NCBI GenBank assembly: GCA_036276255.1
Contig: DASUPK010000019.1
Coordinates: 1 to 14,910, forward strand
Length of the DNA stretch: 14,910 nt
Direction: 5' to 3'
Source: DASUPK01 sp036276255
Lineage (GTDB): Bacteria; Actinomycetota; Thermoleophilia; Solirubrobacterales; 70-9
In this document: positions 13,266 to 14,910 of the stretch, in pieces
How the letters are laid out: every line of letters starts with the position of its first letter
Numbering within the stretch: the stretch's first letter is position 1
Notes under the pieces: model-generated
Databases searched by the model: none
Told to the model about the DNA's origin: nothing
What the model saw: only the letters and a program-made list of their open reading frames with translations
Translations under genes and position numbers: made by a program

Positions 13266-14483
13266 ATGGCCGACAACAGAGGAGTTGCCTACATCGAGCC
13301 GGGCAAAGTCGAGGTTCAGAGCATCGACTTCCCGGAGTTGGAGCTGAAGGACGGTCCGGGGGTTCATCCCGACAACGTCGGGCGCAAGACTCCGCACGGG
13401 GCGATCCTGAGGATCGTCTCGACGAACATCTGCGGCTCGGACCAGCACATGGTCCGCGGCCGCACCACCGCGCCGGCGGGGCTGATCCTGGGACACGAGA
13501 TCACCGGAGAGGTGATCGAGACCGGGCCCTGCGTCGAGTTCATCAAGGAGGGGGACCTCGTCTCGGTGCCCTTCAACATCGCCTGCGGCCGCTGCCGTAA
13601 CTGCAAGGAGGGCCACACCGGCGTCTGCCTGACCACGAACCCGGATCGCCCCGGGTCTGCCTACGGCTACGTCGACATGGGCGGCTGGGTCGGCGGCCAG
13701 GCCGACTACGTGATGGTCCCCTACGCGGACTGGAACCTGCTCAAGTTCCCGGACAAGGAGCAGGCGATGGAGAAGATCCTCGACCTGACGATGCTCAGCG
13801 ACATCTTCCCCACCGGCTACCACGGGTGTGTGAGCGCGGGCGTCACCTCGGGCTCGACCGTCTATGTGGCGGGGGCGGGACCCGTGGGCCTCGCCGCGGC
13901 CCATTCCGCGCAGTTCCTCGGCGCGGCGGTGGTGATCGTCGGCGACCTGATCCCCGAGCGGCTGGAGCAGGCGCGATCGTTCGGCTGCGAGACCGTGGAC
14001 GTCTCCACGGGCGAGCCGAAGGACCAGATCGAGGAGATCCTCGGCGTCCCGGAGGTGGACTGCGCGGTCGATGCGGTCGGCTTCGAGGCTCGCGGCCATG
14101 GCGCGGACTCCTCGGGCGAGGCGCCCGCCACCGTGCTCAACTCGATCATGGACCTGACCAAGGCGGCCGGGAAGCTGGGGATCCCGGGTCTCTACGTCAC
14201 CGGCGATCCGGGTGGGGTCGACGAGGACGCCAAGGAAGGCTCGCTGTCGATCCGGATCGGGCTCGGCTGGGCGAAGTCGCACAGCTTCACGACCGGGCAG
14301 TGCCCGGTGATGCGCTACCACCGCGGCCTGATGAACGCGATCCTCAACGACCGCGTCCAGATCGCCAATGCGGTGAACGCGACCGTGATCACGCTGGACG
14401 ACGCCCCGCGAGGCTACGAGGACTTCGACTCGGGCGTGGCCCGTAAGTTCGTCCTCAACCCGAATGACCTGATCGCAGCCTGA
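13266..14483 (+). CDS. fdhA: glutathione-independent formaldehyde dehydrogenase
   Basis: Zinc-dependent medium-chain dehydrogenase of 405 aa in the Pseudomonas putida formaldehyde dehydrogenase/formaldehyde dismutase group, oxidising formaldehyde to formate with NAD without glutathione or mycothiol. The signature NICGSDQHMVRGRTTA is diagnostic. Catalytic zinc ligands are Cys56, His77 (GHEITGE) and Asp179 (LSDIFPTGYHG). The structural zinc site is Cys107, 110, 113 and 121. All seven sit exactly ten residues later than the numbers I recall for the P. putida enzyme. The Rossmann motif GAGPVG is at 203-208. The long insert that makes the NAD tightly bound in this subgroup seems present. The ATG is preceded by GGGGAGG with 6 nt spacing. 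It is the last gene of its operon, with a hairpin terminator directly after. Dismutase activity cannot be excluded. Confidence 0.92.
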   Translation: MADNRGVAYIEPGKVEVQSIDFPELELKDGPGVHPDNVGRKTPHGAILRIVSTNICGSDQHMVRGRTTAPAGLILGHEITGEVIETGPCVEFIKEGDLVSVPFNIACGRCRNCKEGHTGVCLTTNPDRPGSAYGYVDMGGWVGGQADYVMVPYADWNLLKFPDKEQAMEKILDLTMLSDIFPTGYHGCVSAGVTSGSTVYVAGAGPVGLAAAHSAQFLGAAVVIVGDLIPERLEQARSFGCETVDVSTGEPKDQIEEILGVPEVDCAVDAVGFEARGHGADSSGEAPATVLNSIMDLTKAAGKLGIPGLYVTGDPGGVDEDAKEGSLSIRIGLGWAKSHSFTTGQCPVMRYHRGLMNAILNDRVQIANAVNATVITLDDAPRGYEDFDSGVARKFVLNPNDLIAA

Positions 14484-14512
14484 GTCCCGCAGCGGGCTCC
14501 CTGCGCCGGGAC
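14484..14512 (+). terminator. hairpin terminator after fdhA
   Basis: GTCCCG and CGGGAC (14484-14489 and 14507-14512) form a perfect 6-bp stem. Inside it, CAG pairs with CTG, leaving a CGC bulge. The hairpin starts at the base after the stop codon. There is no U tract, as is common for actinobacterial terminators. The opposing cupin gene ends 75 bp further on. Confidence 0.5.
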
Positions 14513-14533
14513 CGGGGCAGGCATCTCGTCGAT

Positions 14534-14546
14534 TCAGTCGGGGCGA
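14534..14546 (-). repeat. 13-bp copy of the tRNA-like 3' end
   Basis: TCAGTCGGGGCGA is identical to 11131-11143, the acceptor end of the tRNA-Pro-like relic, in the same orientation. The next bases on the tRNA side (AAATTTCAACAACCC) only loosely recall the T arm. The two copies flank the amine oxidase, GlcG and fdhA genes. A 13-bp match can occur by chance in a GC-rich window of this size. Confidence 0.4.
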
Positions 14547-14586
14547 AAATTTCAACAACCCCCGTCAGATCCAACGTGGAACCTAC

Positions 14587-14910
14587 TTAGTCAGCCCACC
14601 AGTCGCGCTGGCCCTCGACGTCTTCGCGCGGAGCCTCGCCGAGATTGGGCGCGCCGATGACGATGATCTCGAGGCCCCCCGGTCCGGCCTCGTAGTCTCG
14701 CCACGTACCGGGCGGGACGCGGACCGCGTCCCACTCCTTGAGCTCGACGATCTCGTCGTCGAGCTTCATCCGCCCGTCCCCGCGCACGACCACGTACACC
14801 TCCTCCTGCTTCTTGTGCGTGTGGCCGTACGGAAAGCGATAGCCCGGCGGGACTCGCTGGTAGCTCAGGCCGGATTGCTCGAGTTCGAGCGCCTCGGTCG
14901 CCAAGCGGAA
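14587..14910 (-). CDS. cupin domain protein (5' end outside window)
   Basis: C-terminal part of a small cupin-2 protein; the frame is open to the window edge, and the TTG at 14904 is not a persuasive start. The first cupin motif reads GYRFPYGHTHKKQEEVYVVV, with His-x-His and Glu as metal ligands, followed by GDGRMKLDDE. The second motif contains VRVPPGTWRDYEAG, where the usual metal-binding His of PxxxxH is replaced (Trp-Arg), so the metal site may be incomplete. It ends GEAPREDVEGQRDWWAD. Such single-domain cupins may be isomerases, dioxygenases or sugar- or ligand-binding proteins; no specific function can be given. It converges on fdhA with 103 bp between the stops. Confidence 0.8.
   Translation of the reverse strand, partial: FRLATEALELEQSGLSYQRVPPGYRFPYGHTHKKQEEVYVVVRGDGRMKLDDEIVELKEWDAVRVPPGTWRDYEAGPGGLEIIVIGAPNLGEAPREDVEGQRDWWAD

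Noticed and set aside
12804..14558. 584-aa open frame antisense to the GlcG/HbpS and fdhA genes
   Set aside because: It is an Arg/Asp/Val/His-rich translation opposite two clear enzyme genes in a GC-rich genome, with no domain or ribosome binding site. It is a shadow frame.

Overview
The window is GC-rich and densely coded, with GTG starts, short spacers and overlapping genes. Gene content includes a MEDS/RsbA-type anti-sigma protein, a DevS/DosS-like sensor kinase, a Sap/GAP-family membrane protein, a lactate 2-monooxygenase-type flavoenzyme and a GH25 lysozyme. This points to a high-GC actinobacterium, perhaps of the Thermoleophilia/Solirubrobacterales type; that placement is inference. There are no transposases, CRISPR arrays or rRNA genes.

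Left part (1-4068, + strand): the 3' portion of a secreted-type sulfatase is followed after 10 bp by an acetyl-CoA hydrolase/4-hydroxybutyrate CoA-transferase family gene. That gene overlaps the start of a lactate 2-monooxygenase-like FMN enzyme (GTGA overlap). The last two are probably translationally coupled and could turn a 2-hydroxy acid into a carboxylate and then a CoA ester. An RsbA-like MEDS/ATPase gene converges on this operon with an unusually long 132-bp antisense overlap.

Middle (5037-8838): a divergent intergenic space carrying a dyad separates the RsbA-like gene from a secreted GH25 lysozyme. A degenerate DUF779 gene converges on the lysozyme and is divergent from a 566-aa GAF-GAF-HisKA_3 histidine kinase. 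The first GAF domain of that kinase keeps the histidine and tyrosine that bind heme and oxygen in mycobacterial DosS. A NarL-type response regulator converges on the kinase, and the two stop codons share one CTAG. Upstream of the regulator lies a small helical protein gene, separated from it by exactly one copy of a 19-bp tandem duplication.

Right part (9377-14910): a Sap/GAP-family and a YihY/BrkB-family membrane protein gene are divergent. A degenerate tRNA-Pro(GGG)-like relic then overlaps the end of a flavin amine oxidase gene. Divergent from the oxidase is an operon of a GlcG/HbpS-like protein and a glutathione-independent formaldehyde dehydrogenase with all zinc ligands intact, closed by a hairpin terminator. 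The oxidase makes an aldehyde and H2O2, and the dehydrogenase removes formaldehyde, so this looks like an amine/aldehyde module. A 13-bp copy of the tRNA relic's 3' end lies beyond the module. The 3' part of a cupin gene ends the window.

The leads I consider most worth a second look are the heme-sensor-like kinase, the amine oxidase/GlcG/FdhA module with its tRNA relic, and the coupled CoA-transferase/2-hydroxyacid oxidase pair with an active-site Arg-to-Lys change.
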